Counted from the first letter of the stretch, positions 29,801 through 40,156 are shown. The stretch is DNA of 46,427 bases from Paenilisteria rustica (GCF_013820765.1 NZ_JABJVM010000023.1:1-46427); one strand, 5' to 3'. Numbers and translations are program-made. Notes: a model not told the origin generated them from the sequence alone.

Positions 29801-30387
29801 TTGATGGCGCGAACGATGACGACGTATGGAGCACAGTTGCTGAATCAGGTATGGCACCAGATGCGAAAACAACGCTTTATGATGGACGCACAGGTGAACC
29901 TTTTGATAACCGTATTTCTGTCGGTATTATGTACATGATTAAACTTGCCCACATGGTTGATGATAAATTGCATGCTCGTTCAACTGGACCTTACTCACTA
30001 GTAACGCAACAACCACTAGGCGGTAAAGCACAGTTCGGTGGACAACGTTTTGGAGAGATGGAAGTATGGGCACTAGAAGCATACGGTGCTGCTTACACGC
30101 TTCAAGAAATCCTAACGATCAAATCCGATGACGTGGTAGGCCGTGTGAAAACATACGAAGCCATCGTTAAAGGAGAAAGCATCCCAGAACCAGGCGTACC
30201 AGAATCCTTCAAGGTACTAATTAAAGAGCTTCAAAGTCTAGGAATGGACGTTAAAATCCTCTCCGCCGACAAAGAAGAAATCGAATTACGCGACCTAGAA
30301 GACGAAGAATTCGGCGCCCAAAACGACGCTTTCAACATCGTCTCCGAACCAGTAAAACCAGCAGGTATCATAGATTCGAATCAATAA
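26830..30387 (+). CDS. rpoB: RNA polymerase beta subunit
   Basis: RpoB forms one half of the RNA polymerase catalytic cleft. The 1185-residue protein starts [20 protein letters not shown] at TTG 26830, with AGGGTG 6 nt upstream; this matches the family start, while a frame extension to 26770 is leader sequence. The rifampin-resistance region [31 protein letters not shown] (residues about 462-492) has His481 and Ser486 in the sensitive form. Downstream are the conserved catalytic-region motifs [19 protein letters not shown] and the C-terminal clamp. The 3' end is followed by an approximately 300-bp spacer before rpoC. Confidence 0.98.
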   Translation: MSGQLVQYGRHRQRRSFARISEVLELPNLIEIQSKSYQWFLDEGLREMFRDISPIEDFAGNLSLEFIDYNLGDPKYSVEESKNRDANYAAPLRVKLRLINKETGEVKDQEVFMGDFPLMTEMGTFVINGAERVIVSQLVRSPGVYFNGKLDKNGKKGFGSTVIPNRGAWLEYETDAKDVVHVRIDRTRKLPVTVLLRALGFGSDSEILELIGENDYLRNTLEKDNTDNADKALLEIYERLRPGEPPTVENAKSLLVSRFFDPKRYDLANVGRYKINKKVHLKNRLFNQTLAETLVDPETGEIIASKGEILDRRKLDSIIENLENGVGFRTLRPTDGVMEDSVVVQSIKIYAPNSEEEKIINVIGNAYIDASVKHITPADIISSISYFFNLLHGVGDTDDIDHLGNRRLRSVGELLQNQFRIGLSRMERVVRERMSIQDMSTVTPQQLINIRPVVASIKEFFGSSQLSQFMDQTNPLAELTHKRRLSALGPGGLTRERAGYEVRDVHYSHYGRMCPIETPEGPNIGLINSLSSFAKVNKFGFIETPYRRVDPETNRVTDKIDYLTADEEDNYVVAQANSKLDELGTFTEEEVMARFRSANLAVEKERIDYMDVSPKQVVSVATACIPFLENDDSNRALMGANMQRQAVPLLNPEAPIIGTGMEHVSARDSGAAVVCKHDGLVEHVEAKEIWVRRISEVDGKEVSGGIDKYTLRKFVRSNHGTCYNQSPNVAEGDRVTKGEILGNGPSMDSGELALGRNVLVAFMTWDGYNYEDAIIMSERLVKDDVYTSIHIEEFESEARDTKLGPEEMTRDIPNVGEDALRDLDERGVIRVGAEVKDGDLLVGKVTPKGVTELTAEERLLHAIFGEKAREVRDTSLRVPHGGDGIVLDVKIFTREAGDELPPGVNQLVRVYIVQKRKIHEGDKMAGRHGNKGVISRILPEEDMPFMPDGTPVDIMLNPLGVPSRMNIGQVLELHLGMAARYLGIHIATPVFDGANDDDVWSTVAESGMAPDAKTTLYDGRTGEPFDNRISVGIMYMIKLAHMVDDKLHARSTGPYSLVTQQPLGGKAQFGGQRFGEMEVWALEAYGAAYTLQEILTIKSDDVVGRVKTYEAIVKGESIPEPGVPESFKVLIKELQSLGMDVKILSADKEEIELRDLEDEEFGAQNDAFNIVSEPVKPAGIIDSNQ

Positions 30388-30527
30388 TATATAAGCCAAG
30401 CGCATTTAATTTTCTAGAGAGCTGAATGCGCGAAGCTAAAATAGAACATGAATAACAAAAACGTTAGACGGATAGAAGACGCCAAACCAATTTTTAGAAT
30501 GGGTAAGACGTATATACTGCTTTAATC

Positions 30528-30650
30528 AAATCGAGCGAAAGCGGTTGTATTCAGCTATTGTTGTGGAAGCCGGAAGTTGAGCATACTTGCGTATGTGAAA
30601 ACCGGAAGTCCGCAAGAATAGCTGAATGCGAGCGCTTGTCGCCGATTTAC
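30528..30650 (+). repeat. Family 1 palindromic repeat, copy C (rpoB-rpoC spacer)
   Basis: The 30388-30690 spacer has no gene. It holds a GCGCATT / AATGCGC hairpin (30400-30431) and this repeat. Outer arms CAAATCGAGCGAAAGCGG and GCGAGCGCTTGTCGCCGATT pair; inner stem CAGCTATTGTTGTGG / CCGCAAGAATAGCTG pairs; CCGGAAG occurs on both sides; central hairpin GCATAC-TTGC-GTATGT. It is transcribed between rpoB and rpoC. Confidence 0.87.
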
Positions 30651-30690
30651 ATGAGATAGGCTATCCGCCATAACTTTAGGAGGTAGACCA

Positions 30691-33600
30691 TTGGTATTAG
30701 ATGTGAAAAATTTTGAGTATATGAAAATAGGTCTTGCGTCTCCAGATAAAATTCGTTCATGGTCACACGGAGAAGTTAAAAAACCAGAAACAATCAACTA
30801 TCGTACGCTGAAACCTGAGCGCGATGGTTTGTTCTGTGAAAGAATCTTCGGACCAATGAAAGACTGGGAATGTTCTTGTGGGAAATACAAACGTGTTCGC
30901 TATAAAGGTGTAGTTTGTGACCGTTGTGGCGTTGAAGTTACGAAGTCCAAAGTTCGTCGTGAACGTATGGGACACATTGAACTTGCTGCACCAGTAACAC
31001 ATATTTGGTACTTTAAAGGTATTCCAAGCCGTATGGGACTTGCGCTTGATATGTCACCGCGTGCTTTAGAGGAAGTTATCTATTTTGCTTCGTATGTTGT
31101 AACAGAACCAGGCGATACCCCGCTTGAAAAGAAACAATTGCTTTCTGAAAAAGAGTACCGCGTTTACCGTGAGAAATATAGCCAATCGTTCCAAGCTGGG
31201 ATGGGCGCCGAAGCAATTAAAAAACTTCTTGCAGACATTCAACTTGAAAAAGAAGTAAATGGTTTGAAAGAAGAATTGAAATCGGCACAAGGGCAACGTA
31301 GAACCCGTGCGATTCGTCGCCTAGAAGTTCTAGAAGCGTTCCGTCATTCGGGCAATGATCCAAGTTGGATGGTTCTTGACGTGCTTCCAGTTATCCCGCC
31401 AGAAATCCGTCCAATGGTTCAATTGGAAGGTGGACGTTTTGCGACAAGTGATTTGAATGACCTTTATCGCCGTGTTATCAACCGGAATAACCGTCTGAAA
31501 CGCTTGCTTGATTTAGGTGCGCCTAATATCATCGTACAAAATGAAAAACGGATGCTCCAAGAAGCAGTGGATGCTTTGATTGATAATGGTCGTCGTGGCC
31601 GTCCGGTAACAGGACCAGGTAACCGTCCACTGAAATCACTGTCTCACATGCTTAAAGGTAAACAAGGTCGTTTCCGTCAAAACTTACTAGGTAAACGTGT
31701 CGATTATTCTGGTCGTTCCGTTATCGTAGTCGGTCCGAACCTTAAAATGTACCAATGTGGACTTCCAAAAGAAATGGCACTCGAACTATTCAAGCCTTTC
31801 GTTATGAAAGAATTGGTTGGTCGTGGTCTTGCGCATAATATTAAGAGTGCAAAACGCAAAATCGAACGTTCTTCACCTGAAATTTGGGATGTATTAGAAG
31901 AAGTTATTCGTGAGCATCCAGTACTTCTTAACCGCGCACCTACTTTGCATAGACTAGGTATCCAAGCTTTCGAACCAACACTTGTTGAAGGCCGTGCGAT
32001 TCGTCTGCATCCGCTAGTATGTACAGCTTATAACGCCGATTTTGATGGTGACCAAATGGCTGTCCATGTTCCACTATCCGCAGAAGCACAAGCAGAAGCA
32101 CGTATTTTGATGCTCGCTGCCCAAAACATTTTGAATCCGAAAGATGGTAAACCGGTTGTAACGCCTTCTCAAGATATGGTATTAGGTAACTACTACTTGA
32201 CGCTTGAACGTGAAGGTACAGTTGGGGAAGGTACAGTCTTTACTGATATTAACGAAGCACAATTGGCATACCAAAACGGTTATGTTCATTTGCATTCGCG
32301 TATCGCCGTTGTTGCAGGATCGATTGACAACGAAAGATTTACCGACGAACAACGCAAACAACTATTAATTACGACTGTTGGTAAACTGATTTTCAATACA
32401 ATTTTACCGACGACATTCCCATATATCAACGAACCGACAGACTACAATCTGGAAGTTGAAACGCCTAAGAAATATTTCGTGGATACGAACACAGATGTGA
32501 AGAAATTCATCCAAGAACAAGAAATCGTTGACCCATTCAAGAAAAAAATCCTAGGAAACATCATCGCGGAAGTCTTCAAAAAGTTCCATATCACAGAAAC
32601 TTCTCGCATGCTCGATCGCATGAAAGATCTAGGTTTCAAAATCTCTACAAAAGCCGGTATGACAGTTGGTATCGCCGACATCTTGACGCTTGAAGAAAAG
32701 CATGACATTCTTGAAGAAGCGCATGATAAAGTAGAGAAAATTACGAAAACATTCCGTCGTGGTTTGATTACCGATGACGAAAGATACGAACGTGTTATTG
32801 CTGTCTGGAATGAAGCGAAAGACGTTATCCAAGGCAAACTGATCTTGAGTTTGGATCGCTTAAACCCGATCTTCATGATGCAAGATTCAGGAGCTCGTGG
32901 TAACATCTCCAACTTTACACAGCTTGCAGGTATGCGTGGTCTGATGGCCGATCCATCTGGACGTATCGTAGAACTTCCAATCACATCGAACTTCCGTGAG
33001 GGACTAACTGTCTTGGAATACTTTATCTCAACTCATGGTGCGCGTAAAGGTCTTACCGATACAGCCCTTAAAACAGCCGATTCAGGTTACCTTACTCGTC
33101 GTTTGGTTGACGTGGCGCAAGATGTTATCATTCGTGAATACGATTGTGGCACGGACCGCGGTCTTGAAATTGAAGCTATCCGCGAGGGTACTGAAATTAT
33201 CGAGCCTTTGGAAGAACGTTTGGAAGGTCGTTATGCTCGTAAATCGATCAGACACCCAGAAACAGGCGAAGTTATCGTTGCTGAAAATGACTTGATTACA
33301 GAGGCTAAATCTCGTCTTGTTATCGAAGCTGGTATTGAAAAAGTAACTATCCGTTCTGCGTTCACATGTAACACACGACATGGTGTATGTAAGAAATGTT
33401 ACGGTAAAAACTTGGCAACAGGAACAGAAGTCGAAGTCGGAGAAGCCGTTGGTATTATCGCTGCGCAATCTATCGGGGAACCAGGTACACAGCTTACAAT
33501 GCGTACGTTCCATACAGGTGGGGTAGCCGGAGACGATATCACGCAAGGTCTTCCACGTATCCAAGAGATTTTTGAAGCACGTAATCCTAAAGGTCAAGCG

Positions 33601-34308
33601 ATTATTACCGAAGTGGAAGGTGAAGTTGTTTCTATTGAAGAAGCACGCGATCGCCAACAAGAAATCGTAATACAAGGTAAAGATGAAGACCGTCGTAGCT
33701 ACAGTATTCCTTATACTGCCCGCCTTCGTGTCAAAATCGGAGACATTGTTGACCGTGGGGAAGCCCTAACAGAAGGTTCGATCGATCCGAAAGCATTGAT
33801 TCGCGTTCGTGACGTTCTTTCCGTACAAGAATATCTACTTGCTGAGGTACAAAAAGTTTACCGGATGCAAGGGGTTGAAATCGGCGATAAACACGTTGAA
33901 GTTATGGTTCGTCAAATGTTACGTAAAATCCGCGTAATGGACACTGGTGATACAAACATCTTGCCAGGAACATTAATGGATGTACACACATTTACCGAGT
34001 CTAACCGTGACGCACTACTTGCCGGCAAACAACCAGCAACTGGACGCCCAGTATTGCTAGGTATTACAAAAGCATCCCTAGAAACAGATTCCTTCCTGTC
34101 CGCAGCATCCTTCCAAGAAACAACACGCGTTCTTACAGATGCAGCAATCAAAGGTAAAACCGATGAATTGCTCGGCTTGAAAGAAAATGTTATCCTAGGT
34201 AAACTGATCCCAGCCGGTACCGGTATCCACCATTACCGCAAACTGAAATCATCCGTACTAGGAAAAGAACAAGAAGTTGCAGATTTGGAAGAAACGAAGC
34301 ATATTTAA
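30691..34308 (+). CDS. rpoC: RNA polymerase beta' subunit
   Basis: RpoC carries the catalytic Mg-binding triad NADFDGD (Asp450, Asp452, Asp454). The 1205-residue protein begins [20 protein letters not shown] at TTG 30691, read as Met, with AGGAGGT (30678-30684) 6 nt upstream. The zinc site [20 protein letters not shown] is near residue 70, and the second [16 protein letters not shown] near residue 890 together with [20 protein letters not shown] leads into the trigger-loop region. No insertion or truncation is seen. The 3' UTR carries the six-copy family 2 array before the terminator at 35059. Confidence 0.98.
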   Translation: MVLDVKNFEYMKIGLASPDKIRSWSHGEVKKPETINYRTLKPERDGLFCERIFGPMKDWECSCGKYKRVRYKGVVCDRCGVEVTKSKVRRERMGHIELAAPVTHIWYFKGIPSRMGLALDMSPRALEEVIYFASYVVTEPGDTPLEKKQLLSEKEYRVYREKYSQSFQAGMGAEAIKKLLADIQLEKEVNGLKEELKSAQGQRRTRAIRRLEVLEAFRHSGNDPSWMVLDVLPVIPPEIRPMVQLEGGRFATSDLNDLYRRVINRNNRLKRLLDLGAPNIIVQNEKRMLQEAVDALIDNGRRGRPVTGPGNRPLKSLSHMLKGKQGRFRQNLLGKRVDYSGRSVIVVGPNLKMYQCGLPKEMALELFKPFVMKELVGRGLAHNIKSAKRKIERSSPEIWDVLEEVIREHPVLLNRAPTLHRLGIQAFEPTLVEGRAIRLHPLVCTAYNADFDGDQMAVHVPLSAEAQAEARILMLAAQNILNPKDGKPVVTPSQDMVLGNYYLTLEREGTVGEGTVFTDINEAQLAYQNGYVHLHSRIAVVAGSIDNERFTDEQRKQLLITTVGKLIFNTILPTTFPYINEPTDYNLEVETPKKYFVDTNTDVKKFIQEQEIVDPFKKKILGNIIAEVFKKFHITETSRMLDRMKDLGFKISTKAGMTVGIADILTLEEKHDILEEAHDKVEKITKTFRRGLITDDERYERVIAVWNEAKDVIQGKLILSLDRLNPIFMMQDSGARGNISNFTQLAGMRGLMADPSGRIVELPITSNFREGLTVLEYFISTHGARKGLTDTALKTADSGYLTRRLVDVAQDVIIREYDCGTDRGLEIEAIREGTEIIEPLEERLEGRYARKSIRHPETGEVIVAENDLITEAKSRLVIEAGIEKVTIRSAFTCNTRHGVCKKCYGKNLATGTEVEVGEAVGIIAAQSIGEPGTQLTMRTFHTGGVAGDDITQGLPRIQEIFEARNPKGQAIITEVEGEVVSIEEARDRQQEIVIQGKDEDRRSYSIPYTARLRVKIGDIVDRGEALTEGSIDPKALIRVRDVLSVQEYLLAEVQKVYRMQGVEIGDKHVEVMVRQMLRKIRVMDTGDTNILPGTLMDVHTFTESNRDALLAGKQPATGRPVLLGITKASLETDSFLSAASFQETTRVLTDAAIKGKTDELLGLKENVILGKLIPAGTGIHHYRKLKSSVLGKEQEVADLEETKHI

Positions 34309-34310
34309 TT

Positions 34311-35048
34311 AGATGCTGAACGCGCCCGTTCAGCCCTGACAGAGCTTGGAGCCGCCGCAATAAAAGTCCTCCTTTGACTTTTGTGGAGGGGGTGAAAGCT
34401 CCGAAGGGTTGGCGCGAGAAGCTTGATAAACCTAGATGTTGAGCGTGCCCGTCAGGACTGAAAAAGTTTGGAGCCGCCGCAGTGAAAATCCGCTTTTGAT
34501 TTTTGCGTAGGGGGAGAAAACTTCGAAGACCTGGCACGCGAAGCTCGATTGAAACCTAGATGTTGAGCGTGCCCGCTAGGACTGAAAGAACTTGGAGCCG
34601 CCGCAGTGAAAATCCGCTTTTGATTTTTGCGTAGGGGGTGAAAGTTCCGAAGGCCTGGCACGCGAAACTCGATTGAAACCTAGATGTTGAGCGTGCCCGC
34701 TAGGACTGAAAGAACTTGGAGCCGCCACAATAAAAGTCCTCTTTTGACTTTTGTGGAGGGGGTGAAAGTTCCGAAGACCTGGCACGCGAAACTTGATTGA
34801 AACCTAGATGTTGAGCGTGCCCGTCAGGACTGAAAGAACTTGGAGCCGCCGCAGTGAAAATCCGCTTTTGATTTTTGCGGAGGGGGTGAAAGTTCCGAAG
34901 GCCTGGCACGCGAAACTTGATTGAAACCTAGATGCTAAGCGTGCCCGCTAGGGCTGAAAAAGTTTGGAGCCGCCACAATAAAAGTCCTCTTTTGACTTTT
35001 GTGGAGGGGGTGAAAGTTCCAAAGGCCTGGCACGCGAAACTTGATTGA
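34311..35048 (+). repeat. Family 2 tandem hairpin repeat array, 6 copies after rpoC
   Basis: Six direct repeats begin at about 34311, 34434, 34558, 34682, 34806 and 34930 (period 123-124 bp), each opening AGATGTTGAGCGTGCCCG and closing GGCACGCGAAACTTGATTGA. Each is a long imperfect palindrome: GCGTGCC with GGCACGC, AGGACTGAAAGAACTT with AAGTTCCGAAGGCCT, and a central stem. The central stem exists in two forms, CCACAATAAAAGTC / GACTTTTGTGG and CCGCAGTGAAAATC / GATTTTTGCGG, with paired substitutions. The 34309-35278 gap has no gene; overlapping minus-strand frames here shift frame in each unit and are not credible. Confidence 0.93.
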
Positions 35049-35058
35049 GAATACTGAG

Positions 35059-35095
35059 AGTCACCTCCGAATCATTTTTTCGAAGGTGACTTTTT
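35059..35095 (+). terminator. rpoB-rpoC operon terminator
   Basis: AGTCACCTCCGAA / TTCGAAGGTGACT (35059-35071 and 35079-35091), one mismatch, then TTTTTC. Confidence 0.9.
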
Positions 35096-35278
35096 CATTA
35101 TCAAAAACTAGAGTGAGAAATCGTAAATTACTCTGAACTTTGATATTCAAAAAAATACATACAAGTAGAACACAAGAAGCTACTCCTAAATATCATTTTG
35201 GATAGCTACACCAATACTTTTTAATTTACATCACATAGTGTAAAATAGAGAACGACAGGAAAAAAGAGGTGAAAAACT

Positions 35279-36265
35279 TTGAAAATTGGATTGCGTACAG
35301 TGAAAACAGCTGTCGGCGCGACGCTTGCGATACTCATCGCCGAATGGTGGGGTCTCGAATATGCCGTTTCAGCAGGTTTAATCACGGTTCTCAGCATTCA
35401 AAACACGAAAAAAGGCTCGATACAACTCGCGATGCAGCGCGTATATTCGACGGTAATCGCGCTAACAATCTCAGCCATATTTTTCATGTTACTAGGCTTC
35501 AACGCGATTGCATTCGGCTTTTATCTACTAGTATTCATCCCAATCGCGGTCCGGCTCAAAGTAACGGACGGCATTGTAGTCAGCTCGGTACTCGTGACGC
35601 ATATTCTGGTGGAGCAGTCGCTCTCGCTATTCTGGTTTACAAACGAGATGCTACTCATGGCAGTCGGCGCGGGAATCGGGATTTTACTGAACTTATACAT
35701 GCCGAAAATGGACACAGAAATGAAGCAGCAACGCCAAAAAATTGAGTCGGTGATGCGCCAAATTTTCTTCTGTTTCGCGCAGGATTTGAAACGTGAGCCG
35801 GTTTATTTGGATGAGAAGAAGCTGATTAAGCAGTTGGCGGAGTACTTGACGGAGGCCAATGACCAGTCGCGGCGTCATTTTGATAACCAGTTATTTGCGG
35901 ATTCGCGGTATTATATTAAATATATCGATATGCGGACGGTGCAGCTACGCGTGATTAGGCAGATGAATTTGTCGGTGCGCCAGATTGGAATTTTGACGGA
36001 TCATGCGGGAAAGATGGCGAGTTTGGTTGAAAAAACGGCTTTATCGCTATCAGAGGCGAACCCGGCGGAGGATTTGATTGCGGATGTGAATGTGATGCTG
36101 GCTGATTTTCGCAAAAGTGAGTTGCCAAAGACGCGGGAGGAATTTGAAGGGCGGGCGTTGCTTTTCCAGTTTCTCAATGATTTGCGTTATTTGTTAGAAT
36201 TGAAACGCGATTTCACGAAGCAATTTGAAAAAGGTAAAGAATTAGTAAAGATTAGTGCTGGTTGA
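35279..36265 (+). CDS. FUSC/aromatic acid exporter family protein (DUF939-like)
   Basis: The 328-residue protein has N-terminal membrane helices within residues 8-140 (ATLAILIAEWW, VIALTISAIFFMLLGF, LLMAVGAGIGILLNLY) and a soluble helical C-terminal domain rich in charged residues. This resembles the aromatic acid exporter / YqjA-type family (about 320-330 residues), membrane proteins probably exporting aromatic carboxylates. Start TTG 35279 follows AAAGAGGTG with 8 nt spacing; TAAAAT at 35241-35246 may be its -10. Base composition changes midway: C/A-rich to about 35740, then G/T-rich. An overlapping frame from 35269 is a shadow. Confidence 0.82.
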   Translation: MKIGLRTVKTAVGATLAILIAEWWGLEYAVSAGLITVLSIQNTKKGSIQLAMQRVYSTVIALTISAIFFMLLGFNAIAFGFYLLVFIPIAVRLKVTDGIVVSSVLVTHILVEQSLSLFWFTNEMLLMAVGAGIGILLNLYMPKMDTEMKQQRQKIESVMRQIFFCFAQDLKREPVYLDEKKLIKQLAEYLTEANDQSRRHFDNQLFADSRYYIKYIDMRTVQLRVIRQMNLSVRQIGILTDHAGKMASLVEKTALSLSEANPAEDLIADVNVMLADFRKSELPKTREEFEGRALLFQFLNDLRYLLELKRDFTKQFEKGKELVKISAG

Positions 36266-36274
36266 GGCATCCTT

Positions 36275-36283
36275 TGCTATAAT
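36275..36283 (+). promoter_or_regulatory. extended -10 promoter of the pbp gene
   Basis: TGC-TATAAT (36275-36283), 42 bp before the start codon; no clear -35. Confidence 0.55.
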
Positions 36284-36325
36284 AAAGAGGCAGTGAAAAC
36301 GTGAAACAAAACTGGAGGGAACAAG

Positions 36326-38356
36326 GTGCGTAGACAAAAGAAGAGTAATAAGAAATGGATTTGGATTAGTCTCATCGTTGTTTTAGTTCTTGCTATTGGA
36401 GGGGGCGCGGTTTACTATTTTATGTATAGTAGCGCGAAGCATGAGAAAATGGCCAACGAGGCGGCGGAGAATTTCACGACGAATATTAAGAATCAGAAAT
36501 TCACGAAGCTCTCGGATGATGTAACGAAGGAATCGCTTAAGACGAGTGGTTTCACGGCCAAGGAAATGGAAGCGAAATATGATACGGTCTATACTGGCAT
36601 CGATGCGCGTGATATCAAGGTTTCTGACTTGAAAGTGACGCCGAATGATGGGGATAATAACTATAAATTGGCGTATAGTCTGGAAATGACGACGACGCTT
36701 GGTAAGATGGATAAGCAGAAATATACGGCGACGATTTCAAGTGAGGATGATGCTTGGAAAGTGGATTGGCAGCCGAATTTAATTTTTCCAGGAATGGTGA
36801 AATCGGATAAGGTTCGCTTGACGACGGATGAAGCGAAACGTGGCCAAATTCAGGACGTGAACGGCAAGGGGCTTGCGATTAATAAAAACGTGAGTGAGGC
36901 TGGGATTGTTCCGAATGATCTGGGCGAGGGCGCGGCGAAGACGACGAATTTGGCGGCAATTAGTAAAGAATTCGATATTCCAGTCGCTGATTTGGAGAAG
37001 AAATTGTCGCAAAGTTGGGTGCATCCGGATACGTTTGTGCCGATTAAAGTGCTGACGACAGGTTCGCCGGTGCAGATGACGGGTGTTAGTTATGCGACAA
37101 TTGAAACGCGTTACTACCCGCTAAGTCAGGCTGCGGCGCATTTGATTGGCTATGTTGGTGAAGTGAGCGCGGAAGATATCGAGAAAAATAAACTGCTAAA
37201 CGCGGGCGACTTGATCGGAAAAGCCGGTTTAGAGCGTTATTATGATAAAGCGTTGCGCGGCGTGAACGGCGGTCGTATACTGATTGTGAACGATGAAACG
37301 AAAGAGGAAACTGTTCTGCAGCAAAATGTGAAGAAGGACGGCGACACGATTAAACTTACGATCGATAGCCAAGTGCAGCAAGATGCTTTCAATGCGCTGA
37401 AAGGTGAAGTAGGTTCCGTGACGGTTATCAATCCGACAAATGGGAATCTAACGGCGCTAGTCAGCTCACCATCGTACGATACGAACCAAATGGTGGCAGG
37501 AATTTCGAGTGAAGATTACAAGAAATACACCGACGATAAAAAACTTCCGTTCCTCGCTCGATACGCGACACGCTACGCACCAGGTTCCACTTTTAAAACA
37601 ATTACGGCGGCAGTTGGGCTTGAAAATGGAACGACAAAACCAGATAAAGTACGCGAAATCTCCGGTTTACAATGGCAAAAAGATAAATCATGGGGCAAGT
37701 ATTTCGTGACGCGCGTCCATGATATTCCGAAAGTGAACATGGTTGATGCACTTGTGAACTCCGATAATATTTATTTTGCACAAGAAGGCTTAGCAATGGG
37801 CGCAACGAAATTCCAAGATGGCCTGAAAAAATTCGATTTCGGTGAGGAATTTGATTTACCGTTCAATATGGAACCAGCGCAAGTTTCTAACGACGGCATC
37901 AAATCAGACATTTTGCTAGCGGATACGGCATATGGACAAGGCGAATTACTGATGTCGCCAATCCAGCAAGCTGTTGCCTACACACCATTCGCGAATAACG
38001 GCAAGATGGTTTATCCGAAATTGACAGCAATAGAAGAGACGAAAGCTGCAAAAGATTCGATGAGTGCGGCGACGGCGAACACGGTTAAATCTGCGCTCGT
38101 GCAGGCAGTTTCCAAACCAGAAGGAACCGTGCACAAACTCCAAATCGCAGGGCATAATATTGCTGGGAAAACAGGAACCGCGGAACTGAAGCAAAAACAA
38201 GGTGAAAGTGGTCTTGAGAATGGATTCTTACTCGCGTTTGATAGCGATAAACCGGATTATCTCGTGCTAGCTATGATCGATGGTGTGAACGGCCGCGGTG
38301 GTAGTGGACTCGTGATTGATAAGATGAAACCAGTGATTGAATCGTTTTATAAATAG
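36326..38356 (+). CDS. class B penicillin-binding protein with MecA-like N-terminal domain
   Basis: A 676-residue D,D-transpeptidase acting on peptidoglycan outside the membrane. A basic N terminus precedes one membrane anchor (residues 11-34). Then an NTF2-like MecA N-terminal domain (about 38-150), a penicillin-binding dimer domain (AHLIGYVGEVS near 275) and the transpeptidase domain with S421TFK, S479DN and K615TGT, all three active-site motifs intact. This matches the B. subtilis PBP3/PbpC and L. monocytogenes lmo0441-type protein, which in Listeria contributes to native cephalosporin resistance. GTG 36326 follows TGGAGGGA. The last 38-bp stretch is a strong terminator shared with the convergent regulator. 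Confidence 0.92.
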   Translation: MRRQKKSNKKWIWISLIVVLVLAIGGGAVYYFMYSSAKHEKMANEAAENFTTNIKNQKFTKLSDDVTKESLKTSGFTAKEMEAKYDTVYTGIDARDIKVSDLKVTPNDGDNNYKLAYSLEMTTTLGKMDKQKYTATISSEDDAWKVDWQPNLIFPGMVKSDKVRLTTDEAKRGQIQDVNGKGLAINKNVSEAGIVPNDLGEGAAKTTNLAAISKEFDIPVADLEKKLSQSWVHPDTFVPIKVLTTGSPVQMTGVSYATIETRYYPLSQAAAHLIGYVGEVSAEDIEKNKLLNAGDLIGKAGLERYYDKALRGVNGGRILIVNDETKEETVLQQNVKKDGDTIKLTIDSQVQQDAFNALKGEVGSVTVINPTNGNLTALVSSPSYDTNQMVAGISSEDYKKYTDDKKLPFLARYATRYAPGSTFKTITAAVGLENGTTKPDKVREISGLQWQKDKSWGKYFVTRVHDIPKVNMVDALVNSDNIYFAQEGLAMGATKFQDGLKKFDFGEEFDLPFNMEPAQVSNDGIKSDILLADTAYGQGELLMSPIQQAVAYTPFANNGKMVYPKLTAIEETKAAKDSMSAATANTVKSALVQAVSKPEGTVHKLQIAGHNIAGKTGTAELKQKQGESGLENGFLLAFDSDKPDYLVLAMIDGVNGRGGSGLVIDKMKPVIESFYK

Positions 38357-38397
38357 AAAAAAGCCTGAGAAGTCAATTTGATTTCTCAGGCTTTTTT
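38357..38397. terminator. bidirectional terminator between pbp and the convergent Crp/Fnr gene
   Basis: GAAAAAAGCCTGAGAA / TTCTCAGGCTTTTTT, 15 bp, with A and T runs on both sides. Confidence 0.9.
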
Positions 38398-38409
38398 GCG
38401 TTGCATAAT

Positions 38410-39108
38410 CTAAGATCTAGCTAGTCCTTCGACTTCTAGGATACCATCCAACCACGCGACGTCCGTTATAATCCAAGGTTTTTTGGAAGAAAGCAAGATC
38501 CCCTTATCTCTTAGTTCCCCCAAAACTGTTGATGTATAGCCTTTAGATGTTCCAGAAAATTCTGCTAATAAATCATATGTCAGAAATGAAGGAAGCTCTA
38601 TCTGATTTTCTGCTATACGAATTCCTACCTCAGAACATCTTTGCAAAGAAAAGTATATACGGTGTTCCGCGGATAAATAATATTTTTTGGTCATGATGTA
38701 AAGATAATAGCCTAGTTGAATGGCGTAGTCTAAGACAATGAAGTTTCTCGGATCTTCCAAAAGAAGCAATTTCCGCAAATACTCTACATCAATCTTCCAC
38801 CATATTAAATCATTTAAGGCTGTTAGTTCCCCGTGTACTATAAATTGATCTTTAAAAAATGGTAACGAGACAAACCTACCTTGAGGAATAACAAAGAACA
38901 GACCTGGTCCAGACTGGCCGATATAATTATACTTAACGAATCCAGCTTCAAGCAGGTAGCAATCTTTTCTATTCTTATCCAATACAACCTTAGTACCTTT
39001 CTTTACACGATGCTGCGTGCAATATTTGTTGAAATTCGGGTCTTTCTTCAGAACTCTCATGATGGTGGAAAAAGAAGCCAGTGATGTAAGTTCGTCTTTT
39101 TCATACAT
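38410..39108 (-). CDS. Crp/Fnr family transcriptional regulator
   Basis: The 232-residue product has the PrfA-like arrangement: an N-terminal cyclic-nucleotide-type beta-roll (KGTKVVLDKNRKDCYLLEAGFVKYN), a long central helix, and a C-terminal winged helix (LTYDLLAEFSGTSKGYTSTVLGELRDKGIL). Key cAMP-binding residues are not recognisable, as usual in Listeria members of the family. ATG 39108 is chosen because AAGGG (complement of 39118-39122) lies 9 nt upstream; an in-frame TTG 39129 is less likely. It is divergent from two other regulators across a 382-bp spacer. It is the only minus-strand gene found. Effector and targets are unknown. Confidence 0.85.
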   Translation of the reverse strand: MYEKDELTSLASFSTIMRVLKKDPNFNKYCTQHRVKKGTKVVLDKNRKDCYLLEAGFVKYNYIGQSGPGLFFVIPQGRFVSLPFFKDQFIVHGELTALNDLIWWKIDVEYLRKLLLLEDPRNFIVLDYAIQLGYYLYIMTKKYYLSAEHRIYFSLQRCSEVGIRIAENQIELPSFLTYDLLAEFSGTSKGYTSTVLGELRDKGILLSSKKPWIITDVAWLDGILEVEGLARS

Positions 39109-39490
39109 GTTAATCAATCCCTTCGTCAATTTTTAGCCACAAAGAATTATGAAATCTTGTGACAAGTTCACCATACCTCCAAAAACGTAATATGTATACA
39201 TAAAATAGCTAGGTCACGATATATTTTTAGCAAATTATAGAGTTAGATGCCTATATTTTTGTGAAATTGATTTTTTAAATTGTTCACGAATTATTCAAGA
39301 ACACTAATGAGAGCGTGGACAAAAATGAGTGCGGAGCTTAAATTCGGAAATAATAGTTCAGTAACGAAATAAAATTCAATTTTGATTTCAGTAAATGCAC
39401 AATCATGCAAAATCACTAAATCATGAATCGTTATATACTATTGTTATTCCAAGAGCGAATGAACAACGATATAAACAAAGGAGTGGATGC
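39109..39490. promoter_or_regulatory. divergent regulatory spacer between Crp/Fnr genes
   Basis: AT-rich region without a gene. GTGACAAGTTCAC (39159-39171) has the TGTGA / TCAC dyad of a Crp/Fnr-type site, with a short 5-nt spacer. TTGTTCACGAATTATTCAAG (39280-39299) followed by AACA is a second imperfect dyad TGTTC/GAACA. A GTTCAC also occurs before the third regulator at 40173. Confidence 0.4.
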
Positions 39491-40156
39491 ATGATGGTTA
39501 ATTCTTCTATTGAGAATCAGTGTACTAGTTTTCAAGAAAGTCAGTTTAAGCAGTATTTACTGGAGGACGAAACATACCCGCTAGACTACGAAATAATAAA
39601 TTTTGAAGCACAAGAAGAAATCAGCATAGAAAATGAGCCAACCACTTATGTGTATATCGTTGCATCGGGTGTCGTTATGGAACGGCAAGACAACCGAGTC
39701 ATAAACTTCTTGGGAGAAAACGAGTTTATCGGACTTGGAGGAATTATAGATCGAGTAGCTTCTACAACTACCTTTATCGCATTAACACAAGTGCAGCTCT
39801 ACAAAATCAGTGCACAAGATATTTCAGTGAAATTAGGTATAAATAGTTACGGAATGGGAATTTTGGCAGACGTATTGAATCAGCGAATCTCTAGACTAAC
39901 AGAACGACTTACTACTTCCAAAACTAATCATGAGAATGTGCTCGATACTATTGTGAAATTAGTTGCTATGTATGGTGAACAAGATAGCAATCAGATACAA
40001 GTGAAGAGCTATTTTACACCAAAAATGATTGCCAGCTATCTTCAAATCAGTTATACATCTGTGTTGGCTGTCTATGAAAAATATCGAAAAGAAGGAATTT
40101 TACATGATGAAGGAAACGATATAATCATTAACATGAGTAATATTACGCCTAGATAA
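39491..40156 (+). CDS. Crp/Fnr family transcriptional regulator
   Basis: The 221-residue protein is another PrfA-like regulator: beta-roll segments ISIENEPTTYVYIVASGVVM and VINFLGENEFIGLGGIID, a helical linker, and a C-terminal helix-turn-helix TPKMIASYLQISYTSVLAVYEKYRKEGIL. Start ATG 39491, with AAAGGAG (39478-39484) upstream, and ATG 39494 immediately after. It is followed 170 bp later by a paralogue; a sequence GTTCACAAAATGTTCGC lies in that gap. Target unknown, but the position suggests control of this accessory locus. Confidence 0.85.
   Translation: MMVNSSIENQCTSFQESQFKQYLLEDETYPLDYEIINFEAQEEISIENEPTTYVYIVASGVVMERQDNRVINFLGENEFIGLGGIIDRVASTTTFIALTQVQLYKISAQDISVKLGINSYGMGILADVLNQRISRLTERLTTSKTNHENVLDTIVKLVAMYGEQDSNQIQVKSYFTPKMIASYLQISYTSVLAVYEKYRKEGILHDEGNDIIINMSNITPR

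Noticed and set aside
34190-34909. overlapping minus-strand frames (MPGLRNFHPL...) in the rpoC 3' array
   Set aside because: The 124-bp period shifts frame at each unit, the frames overlap each other, and the conserved feature is base pairing rather than protein.
34311-35048. CRISPR array
   Set aside because: Units are directly adjacent and nearly identical over their full 124 bp, with no short repeats separated by unique spacers and no cas genes.
35269-35745. 158-codon plus-strand frame over the start of the exporter gene
   Set aside because: The 35279 frame has a Shine-Dalgarno at good spacing and encodes membrane helices of a known family; this one is its shadow.
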